From positions 1 to 17,535 of the forward strand of contig CAZRGM010000022.1 of assembly GCA_964599635.1 (NCBI GenBank): a DNA stretch of 17,535 nucleotides, written 5' to 3'. Source of the DNA: WJMT01 sp964599635 (GTDB lineage Bacteria; Acidobacteriota; Aminicenantia; Aminicenantales; Aminicenantaceae). Below are positions 7,236 through 14,356 of this stretch, piece by piece. Both the position numbers and the translations under genes were made by a program. Positions within the stretch are counted from its first letter, which is position 1. Each line of letters starts with the position of its first letter. The notes beneath the pieces were generated by a model. The model did not search any database and was not told where the DNA came from. It worked only from the letters and a program-made list of their open reading frames with translations.

Positions 7236-9062
7236 ATGAATTTTGAGGGTCATAAATATAAAATTATCATCCTATTTGTCTTTTTCTTTGCCATAGCCTC
7301 CTCACTATCCATCAACATTCATTCTCTTCAGAAAAATTTCTTGTTTTCAGATGAATCCACCTATTACATGATGACCCAAAGTCTGGGACATGATGCAGAC
7401 CTTGAGTACACTAAAAAAGATCTGATCCGTTACATGAAGGCCTTTCCATCCGGCCCTCTAGGACTCTTTTTAAAAAAGGGGAAAGCAGATAGAATATACT
7501 TTGCTAAATCCTTCGCCTATTCCCTCTTTGCGGCCCCCTTTGTCAGACTATTTGGGGCGAATGGATTTTTGGTCTTCCATTCACTTCTTCTGCTGATTCT
7601 CCTTTTTATGGGCTATTCTTATTATTCATTATCCAATTCAAAAGGTCTCTCTTTATCTTTTATCCTTACGTTTCTTTTTGCTTCTGTCGCCATGGCTTAT
7701 TATTTCTGGATGACTCCAGATTTTTTTAATCTCTTCCTGGCCTTTTCTGTTCTTTTCCTCTGGATTTATAAGCTCCATTATAAAAAATTAGCAAACACCC
7801 AAATCGTCAAGAATAGAATGGAAGCCTTTCTTCTTTCAGATTTTTCAGATTATGCGGCCTGTATCCTTATTGGAATCGCTGTTTTTTCTAAACCTCCTAA
7901 TATCGCCCTTTTAGGCCCTGTCCTGCTGTATCCTCTGCTCAAAAAAAAATTTCTCAAAGCTACCCTTATGTTGGGTATCTTTCTTTTCGTCTCTGCCATT
8001 TTCTGGGGAGGAAATGCCTTCATAACCGGAGATTGGAACTACCAAGGAGGAGAAAGAAAATCCTTTTATGGAGAAGGCGGCTTCCCACTTGCCAAAGGGG
8101 ATCTTACTTTCGATAACACTCCTGGGTATAAAATGACCACCAAAGATTATACTAAAAAGCACTTCTATCACCCGAGAGTCTTTATTTACAATATATTCTA
8201 TTATTTCTTTGGAAGATTCGCAGGAATCACATGGTATTTTTTCCCTGCTTTCCTTGCTCTCATCGTGTTTTTTACTCAAAGAAAATATTTATTCAACTGG
8301 CTTGTGATAGCCGCACTCTTTGGAGAAATACTCATATACATCATCCTGATGCCCGATAATTACGCAGGCGGTGGCGGAGCTCTAGCAACCCGGTATTTTT
8401 TGAATATTTATCCTTTCTTTTTCTTTCTTCCAGGACTCAATCGAAATTACAAAGAAATAGGTGTCAGTTGGATTTTTGCATCCATCTTTATAGGACAAAT
8501 TCTGTTAAGCCCTCTCCAGCACTCCCATTATCCAGCCACCCATGTCAAAAAATTTCCCTTTAAGATCCTTCCTATTGAGATGACCCTGATCAATAACTTT
8601 CCTACCAATACCAACCCTTATGCCCACCGACAATCCGTGGGCATCAAAGATACATTTTTATACTTTCTTGATGACAATTTCTTGCCCAGGACTGGATCTC
8701 TTGAGGAAAAAAACGGATTCTACACCCGGGGATCAAAAAAATCGGAAATGGTTCTCAAAACATTCTATCCAATTGAAAAAATATCTTTTCATCTCCTAAA
8801 TAATCCCAGATACTCCAATAAAATAACAGTCTGGTTTGCCGGTGAGAGCCAAAGCCTTACTTTAACAAAGCTACAAAAAGGAACTCTTGACTTCACTCCC
8901 AAAAAAGTATTTAAGATGAACAAATGGATTCATCTTTATAAGCTCTCTATAAAAGCCCAAAAAGGATCTATCCCTTACCTTGAAAGTGAGGAGGCTAAAG
9001 AACGTAGATATCTGGGAGTTTTTTTTGAACTCGAGATTGCCAAAGGAAAAGTCCCTGATTAG
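7236..9062 (+). CDS. Polytopic GT-C-like membrane glycosyltransferase (family uncertain)
   Basis: 608 residues from the ATG at 7236. I chose that start because AAGGA lies 7 nt upstream; a TTG at 7200 extends the frame by 12 residues but has no good RBS. The first half to two thirds is a series of hydrophobic segments (about 10-25, 91-105, 110-130, 138-156, 161-180, 207-235, and further ones after position 240), ending in a more polar C-terminal domain. Just after the first membrane helix is FLFSDESTYYMMTQSL, with the acidic pair D39-E40 in the first predicted extracytoplasmic loop. That placement is a hallmark of GT-C enzymes such as PMT/ArnT, which transfer sugars from polyprenyl-phosphate donors. 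Substrate and acceptor cannot be told from sequence. The next gene starts 2 nt after the stop, so the two probably act in the same surface-glycan pathway. Confidence 0.65.
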   Translation: MNFEGHKYKIIILFVFFFAIASSLSINIHSLQKNFLFSDESTYYMMTQSLGHDADLEYTKKDLIRYMKAFPSGPLGLFLKKGKADRIYFAKSFAYSLFAAPFVRLFGANGFLVFHSLLLLILLFMGYSYYSLSNSKGLSLSFILTFLFASVAMAYYFWMTPDFFNLFLAFSVLFLWIYKLHYKKLANTQIVKNRMEAFLLSDFSDYAACILIGIAVFSKPPNIALLGPVLLYPLLKKKFLKATLMLGIFLFVSAIFWGGNAFITGDWNYQGGERKSFYGEGGFPLAKGDLTFDNTPGYKMTTKDYTKKHFYHPRVFIYNIFYYFFGRFAGITWYFFPAFLALIVFFTQRKYLFNWLVIAALFGEILIYIILMPDNYAGGGGALATRYFLNIYPFFFFLPGLNRNYKEIGVSWIFASIFIGQILLSPLQHSHYPATHVKKFPFKILPIEMTLINNFPTNTNPYAHRQSVGIKDTFLYFLDDNFLPRTGSLEEKNGFYTRGSKKSEMVLKTFYPIEKISFHLLNNPRYSNKITVWFAGESQSLTLTKLQKGTLDFTPKKVFKMNKWIHLYKLSIKAQKGSIPYLESEEAKERRYLGVFFELEIAKGKVPD

Positions 9063-9064
9063 CT

Positions 9065-10963
9065 ATGTGCGGCATATGTGGAATCATCCAGCCTGAAAAT
9101 AACAAACCTATTCCTGTTCAATATCTATCATCCATGTGTCAGACCATTATCCACCGTGGTCCAGACGACCAGGGAATTCACTGTGAAAAACATGTGTGCC
9201 TGGGAGTGAGACGTTTGAGTATCATAGATCTTGAAACAGGACATCAGCCTTTATCTAATGAAGAAGGGACTATCTGGACAGCCTATAATGGAGAAATTTA
9301 TAATTTTTTACAACTGAAGGAAGAGCTTCTTCAACAAGGACACCGATTCAAAACCAAAACAGATACAGAATCCATTGTCCACGGTTACGAACAATGGGGA
9401 GAAAATTTTGTACAGAAAACAAATGGAATGTTTGCCATTTCTATCTGGGACCAAAAAAATAAAAAACTTATTCTCATAAGAGATCGTCTGGGCATTAAGC
9501 CCCTCTATTATTCTCTCTGCAGGGACGGAACCCTCGTATTCGGTTCAGAATTAAAAGCAGTCCTGAGTCATCCCAAAATAAAGCGGAGTTTAAATATGAA
9601 GGCGCTGGACCTCTTTTTAACCTTGGAATACATACCTGCTCCCTATTCCATATTTGAAAACATTTTTAAACTTCCACCAGGGAGCATGCTCATCTATAAA
9701 GAAGGAAAAATAAGTATTCATAAATACTGGGATCTCAAGCCAAATGAAAAATCAAGGATCAAAAAAGACCCTCCGCCATTAGCTTTGATACAAGACGAAC
9801 TATTCCATTTAATAAAAAAATCAGTTGAGCTTCGTCTTATCAGCGATGTTCCCTTGGGTGCTTTTCTAAGTGGAGGCATTGATTCATCATCCATTGTCGG
9901 TCTTATGCACACTCTGGGAGCCTCTCCCATAAAAACATTTTCTATAGGGTTCGAATACAATACCTATAATGAACTGGAACATGCCCGCCGAATTGCAAAA
10001 AAATTTTCAACAGAACACCATGAATTCATACTCAAACCTGATGTCCTTCAGCTCACAGAAAAACTCATCCTGCATTTAGACGAACCCTTCGGAGACTTTT
10101 CTGTATTCCCAACCTACCTCGTATCTAAGATGGCCAGGGATCATGTCAAGGTCATACTCTCTGGAGATGGAGGAGACGAGCTGCTTGCCGGGTACGAACA
10201 TTACCAGGCACAAAAACTTTCCAAAAATCCGGCACTCTATCCTGTCCATCAACTTCTTCCCCACCTGATTAAAAAATTTCCCCCTTCTCCTAAAAAAAAA
10301 GGGCTTTGGAATAAGATGCAGCGGTACTTCCGCGGCGTTGAGATGGATAAAAATCTCAGACACCTGCGCTGGATGATATTTCTATCCTCTATAGAAAAAA
10401 AATCCCTCTATTCTGAAGATTTTAAAGAAAACTTAAACGGAAACCTCTCCTTGCTCAAAATCGAGCCTTTTCAATCTCTTTTTACAAAAATGAACCGTTA
10501 TGATGAGATCAACGGAGAACTTTTTCTGGATGTCAAGACCTATATGGTGGATGACATTCTGGCCAAGGTAGACAGAATGAGCATGGCCGTCTCTCTAGAA
10601 ACAAGAGTCCCATTCCTGGATCATAACCTCGTTGAATTTTTATTCCAGATCCCAGGCCGCTACAAACTCAATAGAATGTCAAGTAAATGGATTTTCAAAA
10701 AAACCATGGAAAGGCTTCTCCCTAAAGAAAACATATACAGAAAGAAAGAAGGATTCAGCATCCCTATTAAACATTGGCTGAGAGCTGAACTCAAAGAAAT
10801 GATGCTGGATTATCTGGAAGAAAGCAGAATTAAAAAAGAAGGGCTCTTCAAAACCAGAATGGTCCAAAAAATCGTCAAGGATCACTTAGAAAAAAAGAGC
10901 AACAACAGTCATCAAATATGGGCCCTCCTTGTATTTGAAATCTGGAAGAATAAATATTTATAA
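9065..10963 (+). CDS. asnB: Asparagine synthase (glutamine-hydrolysing)-like amidotransferase
   Basis: 632 residues, full length for AsnB. The N-terminal Ntn glutaminase domain begins MCGICGI, so Cys2 is the nucleophile after Met removal. Glutamine-binding motifs follow: RLSIIDL (50-56), NGEIYN (75-80) and TDTE (99-102). The synthetase domain has the ATP pyrophosphatase loop SGGIDSS (269-275) and SGDGGDELLAGY (366-377). All catalytic signatures are present, so it should be active. Length and domain layout match the AsnB paralogues found in exopolysaccharide and exosortase loci, where they are thought to amidate sugar or other surface components. It may therefore not be the housekeeping asparagine synthetase. 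It starts 2 nt after the glycosyltransferase stop and lacks a close Shine-Dalgarno (AAAGGAAAAG is about 15-20 nt upstream), which suggests translational coupling. Its stop overlaps the convergent tilS stop by 6 bp. Confidence 0.88.
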   Translation: MCGICGIIQPENNKPIPVQYLSSMCQTIIHRGPDDQGIHCEKHVCLGVRRLSIIDLETGHQPLSNEEGTIWTAYNGEIYNFLQLKEELLQQGHRFKTKTDTESIVHGYEQWGENFVQKTNGMFAISIWDQKNKKLILIRDRLGIKPLYYSLCRDGTLVFGSELKAVLSHPKIKRSLNMKALDLFLTLEYIPAPYSIFENIFKLPPGSMLIYKEGKISIHKYWDLKPNEKSRIKKDPPPLALIQDELFHLIKKSVELRLISDVPLGAFLSGGIDSSSIVGLMHTLGASPIKTFSIGFEYNTYNELEHARRIAKKFSTEHHEFILKPDVLQLTEKLILHLDEPFGDFSVFPTYLVSKMARDHVKVILSGDGGDELLAGYEHYQAQKLSKNPALYPVHQLLPHLIKKFPPSPKKKGLWNKMQRYFRGVEMDKNLRHLRWMIFLSSIEKKSLYSEDFKENLNGNLSLLKIEPFQSLFTKMNRYDEINGELFLDVKTYMVDDILAKVDRMSMAVSLETRVPFLDHNLVEFLFQIPGRYKLNRMSSKWIFKKTMERLLPKENIYRKKEGFSIPIKHWLRAELKEMMLDYLEESRIKKEGLFKTRMVQKIVKDHLEKKSNNSHQIWALLVFEIWKNKYL

Positions 10964-12367
10964 AATTTTTGACTTTAATGGATCAATTTCTATTTTAAAT
11001 ATATTTTGGGTTGAGTCTGTCACTCTATATTTTTCAGAGACAGGAAGACCACAAACCCAAATAATTTCATTCTCAGACAAAAAAACCGGGTATCGTTCTC
11101 TTAATTCCCTAGGAATTCTCCTGTCCCGCATCAATTCTTTAATCTTTTGACTGCCAGGGGTTCCTAATGGCCGGTAGTGATCTCCGGGCTGTCTGTTTCT
11201 GATAATAAGGGGAAAATGAAGCTTGGAATTATCTAGAAACGCGTTGGCCCTATCATCAAAATCCTCAAAGAATAAAGGCCTGGCTATTTTCACTCCCTTA
11301 ACAACCATCCCTATTTCCTTAATTTCAAGAGGTATTTTCCCTGTCCATGAGTATTCATACTCAACACTTTGTGATTCCTTTTTCACACCGATCAATCCGC
11401 CCTCATTTTTCAAAACAAGGCCCTGTTCGAGGCGAAACTGTTTTCCCCTATCCAAACCCATAATGGAATGAATGTCTTTATAGGATATCTCTCTCAAGCT
11501 GCCTCTGATGTTTAAAATGTAGTCTCTGAGCATTCGTCTCTGTAAAGCCTTAGGTTGGGTATGAAGAAAATCCAAATCCAGTCGATTCTCTCTTTTTATC
11601 AAAACCTCAGCTAGGTCTAACTTCTCTCTAGAGAATTCCTTAAGAAACAAATCCTCCTCTTGAACGATTAAAGCCAGGCGGCTTAAATGTTCTATAATAT
11701 GAGGTGAATAATTATTTTCTAAATAAGGAATAAGTCTGTGCCTTATTTTATTTCTCAAAAAATCCGTATTAAAATTGCTTTCATCGACTCTGTATTTAAT
11801 CCCCTTTCTTTTGACGTATCTCAGCACATCCTCTCTTTTCACAAAAATAAACGGCCTCACGAGACCCTCTTTTGTTTTTGGCCTCATCCCTCCCAGCCCA
11901 TGACTTCCTGTGCCTCGGAGAATCCTCATGAGGATTGTCTCTGCCTGGTCCGTCATTGTATGACCCGTCGCTATTTTAGCTAGACCATACTTCCGGGAAA
12001 TTTTTCTTAAAAATTCATATCTTAATTCCCTCCCCGCTTCCTCCAAATTCATCCTGTTATTCTGGGCAAAAGCTTTGACATCTCCTGATTCTGAATAAAA
12101 AGGGAGGGAATAATCGGAAGCCAAACGACGAACAAACTCTTGATCTTCATCCGCTTCCCTTCGCAGTTTATGATTGTAGTGAGCCACGATAAGATCAAAT
12201 TTCCACTCCTTTTTGAGATCAACCATCACATGAAAAAGACTTACAGAATCTATTCCCCCTGAGCATGCAATCACGACCGAATCTCCTTTTTCAAAGAGCG
12301 AATATTTTTTAATGGATTTAGAAACTTTTAATAAGAACATGTCCTTACTATAACACGTCCTCTTCAT
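10958..12367 (-). CDS. tilS: tRNA(Ile)-lysidine synthase TilS
   Basis: 469 residues. The N-terminal PP-loop ATPase motif is SGGIDS (36-41), followed by the TilS-specific HYNHKLRREADEDQEFV, the GHTMTDQAETILMRILRGTGSHGLGGM segment (about 137-163) and RVDESNFNTDFLRNKIRHRLIP (about 194-215). The C-terminal tRNA-binding domain is intact (RNRQPGDHYRPLG through KIKELMRDRRIPRELRERYPV). The enzyme converts C34 of tRNA-Ile2(CAU) to lysidine, changing decoding from AUG to AUA; it is normally essential. An ATG at 12340 (MFLLKVSKSIKKY) agrees better with the usual family N-terminus than the one at 12367, but neither has a well-spaced RBS. It lies downstream of and on the same strand as a CAU-anticodon tRNA and may be read from its promoter. 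Confidence 0.92.
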   Translation of the reverse strand: MKRTCYSKDMFLLKVSKSIKKYSLFEKGDSVVIACSGGIDSVSLFHVMVDLKKEWKFDLIVAHYNHKLRREADEDQEFVRRLASDYSLPFYSESGDVKAFAQNNRMNLEEAGRELRYEFLRKISRKYGLAKIATGHTMTDQAETILMRILRGTGSHGLGGMRPKTKEGLVRPFIFVKREDVLRYVKRKGIKYRVDESNFNTDFLRNKIRHRLIPYLENNYSPHIIEHLSRLALIVQEEDLFLKEFSREKLDLAEVLIKRENRLDLDFLHTQPKALQRRMLRDYILNIRGSLREISYKDIHSIMGLDRGKQFRLEQGLVLKNEGGLIGVKKESQSVEYEYSWTGKIPLEIKEIGMVVKGVKIARPLFFEDFDDRANAFLDNSKLHFPLIIRNRQPGDHYRPLGTPGSQKIKELMRDRRIPRELRERYPVFLSENEIIWVCGLPVSEKYRVTDSTQNIFKIEIDPLKSKIL

Positions 12368-12432
12368 TCTGTCAGAAGAAAAATCCCCCCTTTTTTTATA
12401 AAAACTCTTAACCTGACTGATTCATAAAAAAA

Positions 12433-12506
12433 TGGCGGTGGAGGGATTTGAACCCCCGACACTACGGATATGAGCCGTATGCTCTAACCACCTGAGCTAC
12501 ACCGCC
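12433..12506 (-). tRNA. tRNA-Met (CAU), elongator type
   Basis: On the minus strand the cloverleaf is complete. The acceptor stem is GGCGGTG/CACCGCC, the D arm starts TAGCTCAG, and the anticodon stem TACGG/CCGTA encloses the loop CTCATAT, giving anticodon CAT. The T arm contains GGTTCAAATCC and the discriminator base is A. CCA is not encoded. A CAU anticodon could mean initiator Met, elongator Met or lysidine-modified Ile2. A Watson-Crick G1-C72 pair argues against the initiator. The overall sequence resembles the elongator tRNA-Met of Bacillus subtilis as I remember it more than known Ile2 tRNAs. Because the next gene is tilS, whose substrate is the Ile2 isoacceptor, identity elements deserve a check. 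Seven T residues follow just past the 3' end. Confidence 0.93.
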
Positions 12507-12516
12507 ATAATTTTTC

Positions 12517-12544
12517 ATTATTGATAAAAATTATTTTTTGTCAA
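12517..12544 (-). promoter_or_regulatory. Sigma70-type promoter of the tRNA-Met gene
   Basis: On the minus strand TTGACA (12544-12539) and AATAAT (12522-12517) are separated by 16 bp. The -35 is perfect and the -10 matches five of six positions. The -10 ends 10 nt before the 5' end of the tRNA, as expected for a tRNA promoter. Transcription could continue into tilS. Confidence 0.65.
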
Positions 12545-12593
12545 TCAAATAATACTGCTCAATCCTTTGATATAGTTCATCAATGATTGACAA
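12538..12593. promoter_or_regulatory. 10-bp perfect inverted repeat spanning divergent -35 elements
   Basis: TTGTCAATCA (12538-12547) and TGATTGACAA (12584-12593) are perfect inverted copies. One contains the -35 hexamer of the tRNA-Met promoter. The other contains a TTGACA (12587-12592) pointing at the zinc-ribbon/queD genes, for which the best -10 with a 17-bp spacer is the weak TAAGAA (12610-12615). The symmetry may simply reflect two divergent promoters, or it may be an operator that coordinates them. Confidence 0.4.
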
Positions 12594-12650
12594 TAGCTGT
12601 GAGATACATTAAGAAAGTGTAAAAACAATAAATCTCACGAGGGAGTATCA

Positions 12651-12920
12651 ATGAAATGCCCATATTGTAATAAGGATTTGCCGAGTATTACGTGCCCTGA
12701 ATGTCAGGAATCGATCCCTGAAGAGAGTAGGTACTGCCTTTATTGCGGAGCGTATGTGCTTAATACTACCATAGAAGATGAAGCAGCAACAACTTCTGAA
12801 GAGGCAGATAATATTGATTTTGAGGATAGAATTCCATGTCCAGATGGCAATTGCATTGGAATAATAGTAAATGGAAAATGCAATGTTTGCGGAAAACGCT
12901 ACAAGGGTAAGGCTAAATAG
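12651..12920 (+). CDS. Small zinc-ribbon protein, ten cysteines, unknown function
   Basis: 89 residues with GAGGGAG 6 nt upstream of the ATG, a strong RBS. Ten cysteines occur as five pairs: C3/C6, C15/C18, C29/C32, C63/C68 and C77/C80. The pairs C15/C18 with C29/C32 form a standard zinc ribbon (CPEC...YCLYCG). C63/C68 with C77/C80 form a second one (CPDGNC...CNVCGK) near the basic C-terminus. The first pair, CPYC, has no obvious partner. An acidic linker (about 41-60) separates the two ribbons. Such proteins may bind nucleic acid or act as metal or protein adaptors, and no specific function can be assigned. It is 22 nt upstream of queD on the same strand, so co-transcription is likely. Confidence 0.8.
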   Translation: MKCPYCNKDLPSITCPECQESIPEESRYCLYCGAYVLNTTIEDEAATTSEEADNIDFEDRIPCPDGNCIGIIVNGKCNVCGKRYKGKAK

Positions 12921-12942
12921 TAACTAGTTTCCTTAAAGAAAA

Positions 12943-13326
12943 TTGGCTAATTATATGTATGAGTTACGGGTAATTACATATTTTGCAGCTGCCCATCAGC
13001 TTAGACACTTTAGAGGTAAATGCGAGAAGCTTCATGGGCATAATTGGAAAATAGAGGTTTATATTGAAGGAGAAGAGCTAAACGATATTGGACTGTTGAT
13101 AGATTTTAAAGATGTAAAAAATGCTACCTCTAAAATCTTGGAAGGTCTTGATCATTCATTTTTAAACGAGCTTCCTCCATTTAAAGATCAGAATCCCTCG
13201 TCAGAAAACATTGCTGCCTATATTTTTCGAGAGTTGGGCAACGAGCTTAATAATAACCGTGTCAAGGTCAGTAAGGTTACGGCCTGGGAATCGGATTTTG
13301 CAAGTGCAACCTACATCGGCTTATAA
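12943..13326 (+). CDS. queD: 6-carboxy-5,6,7,8-tetrahydropterin synthase QueD
   Basis: 127 residues, normal for QueD/6-pyruvoyl-tetrahydropterin synthase. Zinc ligands are His18 (AAAHQL) and His31/His33 (HGH). Cys27 in GKCEKLHGHNW is the catalytic cysteine in the spacing typical of QueD. Also conserved are LLIDF (51-55), LDH (69-71, with catalytic Asp-His), PSSENIAAYIF (85-95) and the substrate-binding WES (115-117). QueD converts 7,8-dihydroneopterin triphosphate to 6-carboxytetrahydropterin in the pathway to preQ0 and queuosine, a tRNA wobble modification. The start appears to be TTG at 12943. An ATG at 12955 is possible but neither has a strong RBS. Other queuosine genes (queC, queE, queF) are not in the window. 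Confidence 0.9.
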   Translation: MANYMYELRVITYFAAAHQLRHFRGKCEKLHGHNWKIEVYIEGEELNDIGLLIDFKDVKNATSKILEGLDHSFLNELPPFKDQNPSSENIAAYIFRELGNELNNNRVKVSKVTAWESDFASATYIGL

Positions 13327-13396
13327 TAAAGCGATTACTCTCAATCTTTTTTTATCTTGTAATACTGTATTTCAAGGCATAATGTTCAGTTTTATG

Positions 13397-13548
13397 CCTA
13401 CCATGACCATAAGAGGTCTGGATGACGTTCAGAATGCCGTGTCACACCCGGCTATTCGGAAAACGAACTGGCGAAATTAAATGGTGACATGGGCTTGCCG
13501 TTGGACACAACATTAATCTTTTCTACTTTTTCACGTTCTATGCCATGA
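13397..13548 (+). pseudogene. Probable remnant of small gene(s), antitoxin-like start
   Basis: Two protein-like stretches lie in different frames between queD and the TPM gene. In one frame (from 13397) MPTMTIRGLDD looks like the opening of a FitA/VapB-type ribbon-helix-helix antitoxin, but the frame then runs into unrelated residues and stops at 13480. In another frame (13450-13548) the peptide starts GYSENELAKLNGDMGLPLDT, continues in a plausible protein-like way and ends in a TGA at 13546. A TGA at 13423 in this second frame blocks any upstream extension. Neither fragment has an RBS or full domain. I infer a frameshifted or deleted gene, or two fused fragments. Chance similarity remains possible. 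Confidence 0.33.
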
Positions 13549-13557
13549 GAATGTACT

Positions 13558-14343
13558 ATGCTTGAAAGGAAACTAAACTTTAAATGCAAAGTGCCTCTTT
13601 TCCTTTTCATTGCCATACTTGTGCTCCATATCTCCCTCCTGTCTTCAAAGGGGTCTGAAACATTTCCAGAACCAAAGGGGCCTGTCAATGACTATGCCGG
13701 GGTTTTAACACCGCAATATAAACAATCTTTGGATCTTCTTGCTCGTGAAGTATTGCAAAAGACCGGTACTTCTGTAATTCTTGTCACCCTAAAAACGATT
13801 GAAGATAATGACCCAGCTGATTATGCAAACAGGCTTTATGAGGCATGGGGGATTGGGGAAAAGGGGGAGGACAAAGGTGTTCTTATTTTGCTTTCTCTTG
13901 AGGAAAGGAGGGTAAGGATTGAAACCGGCTATGGCGTTGAAGGAATTTTACCTGATGGACTCGTTGGTGAGATACTCGATACGTATGTGGTGCCATATCT
14001 TAAGAAAGGTGATTACAACAAAGGCCTGTCAAATGCTGTAGCTGCTGTCTCATCAGTGATTGCAAAAGATGCAGAAATTTCCCTTACCGGTGGGAACACC
14101 AGCTCTACAACGAGAACAGCAGAGGAGAAACCGCATACCAATCTATTTTTTCTTATCCTCGTTTTCATCGTTTTTGTAATGCTTATTGGTACGAGGCAGG
14201 GAAGGGCAATACTTCCCTTTATTCTGCTCATGCTCTTAGCTGGTGGTAGAGGCGGGGGCGGCGGCTTTGGAGGCTTTGGCGGCGGCTTTGGAGGCTTTGG
14301 TGGCGGTATGAGCGGTGGAGGAGGTGCAGGACGTGGATTTTAA
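13558..14343 (+). CDS. TPM-domain (YgcG-like) membrane protein with glycine-rich tail
   Basis: 261 residues. A signal peptide or anchor (hydrophobic 12-28) precedes the TPM domain (about 36-170). Typical TPM motifs are PVNDYAGVL (42-50), GTSVILVTLKTI (70-81), WGIGEKGEDKGVLILLS (97-113), RRVRIETGYGVEGILPD (118-133) and the late helix (149-170) with YNKGLSNAVAAVSSVI. Then come a Ser/Thr-rich linker, two closely spaced hydrophobic segments (195-211 and 216-229) and a glycine tail (229-261) with GGFGGFG repeats. The TPM domain is envelope-exposed in this topology. TPM proteins are linked to membrane and photosystem maintenance in plants, and the bacterial role is poorly defined. LemA two genes downstream is a recurrent partner. 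The RBS is weak (GAGA 7 nt upstream). It is the first gene of a tight three-gene unit. Confidence 0.87.
   Translation: MLERKLNFKCKVPLFLFIAILVLHISLLSSKGSETFPEPKGPVNDYAGVLTPQYKQSLDLLAREVLQKTGTSVILVTLKTIEDNDPADYANRLYEAWGIGEKGEDKGVLILLSLEERRVRIETGYGVEGILPDGLVGEILDTYVVPYLKKGDYNKGLSNAVAAVSSVIAKDAEISLTGGNTSSTTRTAEEKPHTNLFFLILVFIVFVMLIGTRQGRAILPFILLMLLAGGRGGGGGFGGFGGGFGGFGGGMSGGGGAGRGF
14260..14301 (+). repeat. 21-bp tandem repeat (two copies) encoding the glycine tail
   Basis: Two adjacent 21-bp units (14260-14280 and 14281-14301) differ only at their last base. Each encodes GGFGGFG. The repeat sits in a G-rich stretch (14251-14330) and can expand or contract by slippage without changing frame, so tail length may vary between strains. 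Confidence 0.8.
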
Positions 14344-14356
14344 CGAGAGGTAAACA

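Noticed and set aside
7911..8279. Minus-strand 122-codon ORF
   Set aside because: It lies wholly inside the GT-C-like gene, with no RBS and a charged low-complexity composition typical of a shadow of membrane-protein coding sequence.
12434..12506. Initiator tRNA-fMet or tRNA-Ile2 identity for the CAU tRNA
   Set aside because: The paired G1-C72 end argues against the initiator. Overall sequence fits elongator Met better, although Ile2 was kept as something to test.
13452..13688. Minus-strand 78-codon ORF across the start of the TPM gene
   Set aside because: It covers the TPM signal-peptide coding region antisense, with no recognisable domain or RBS.
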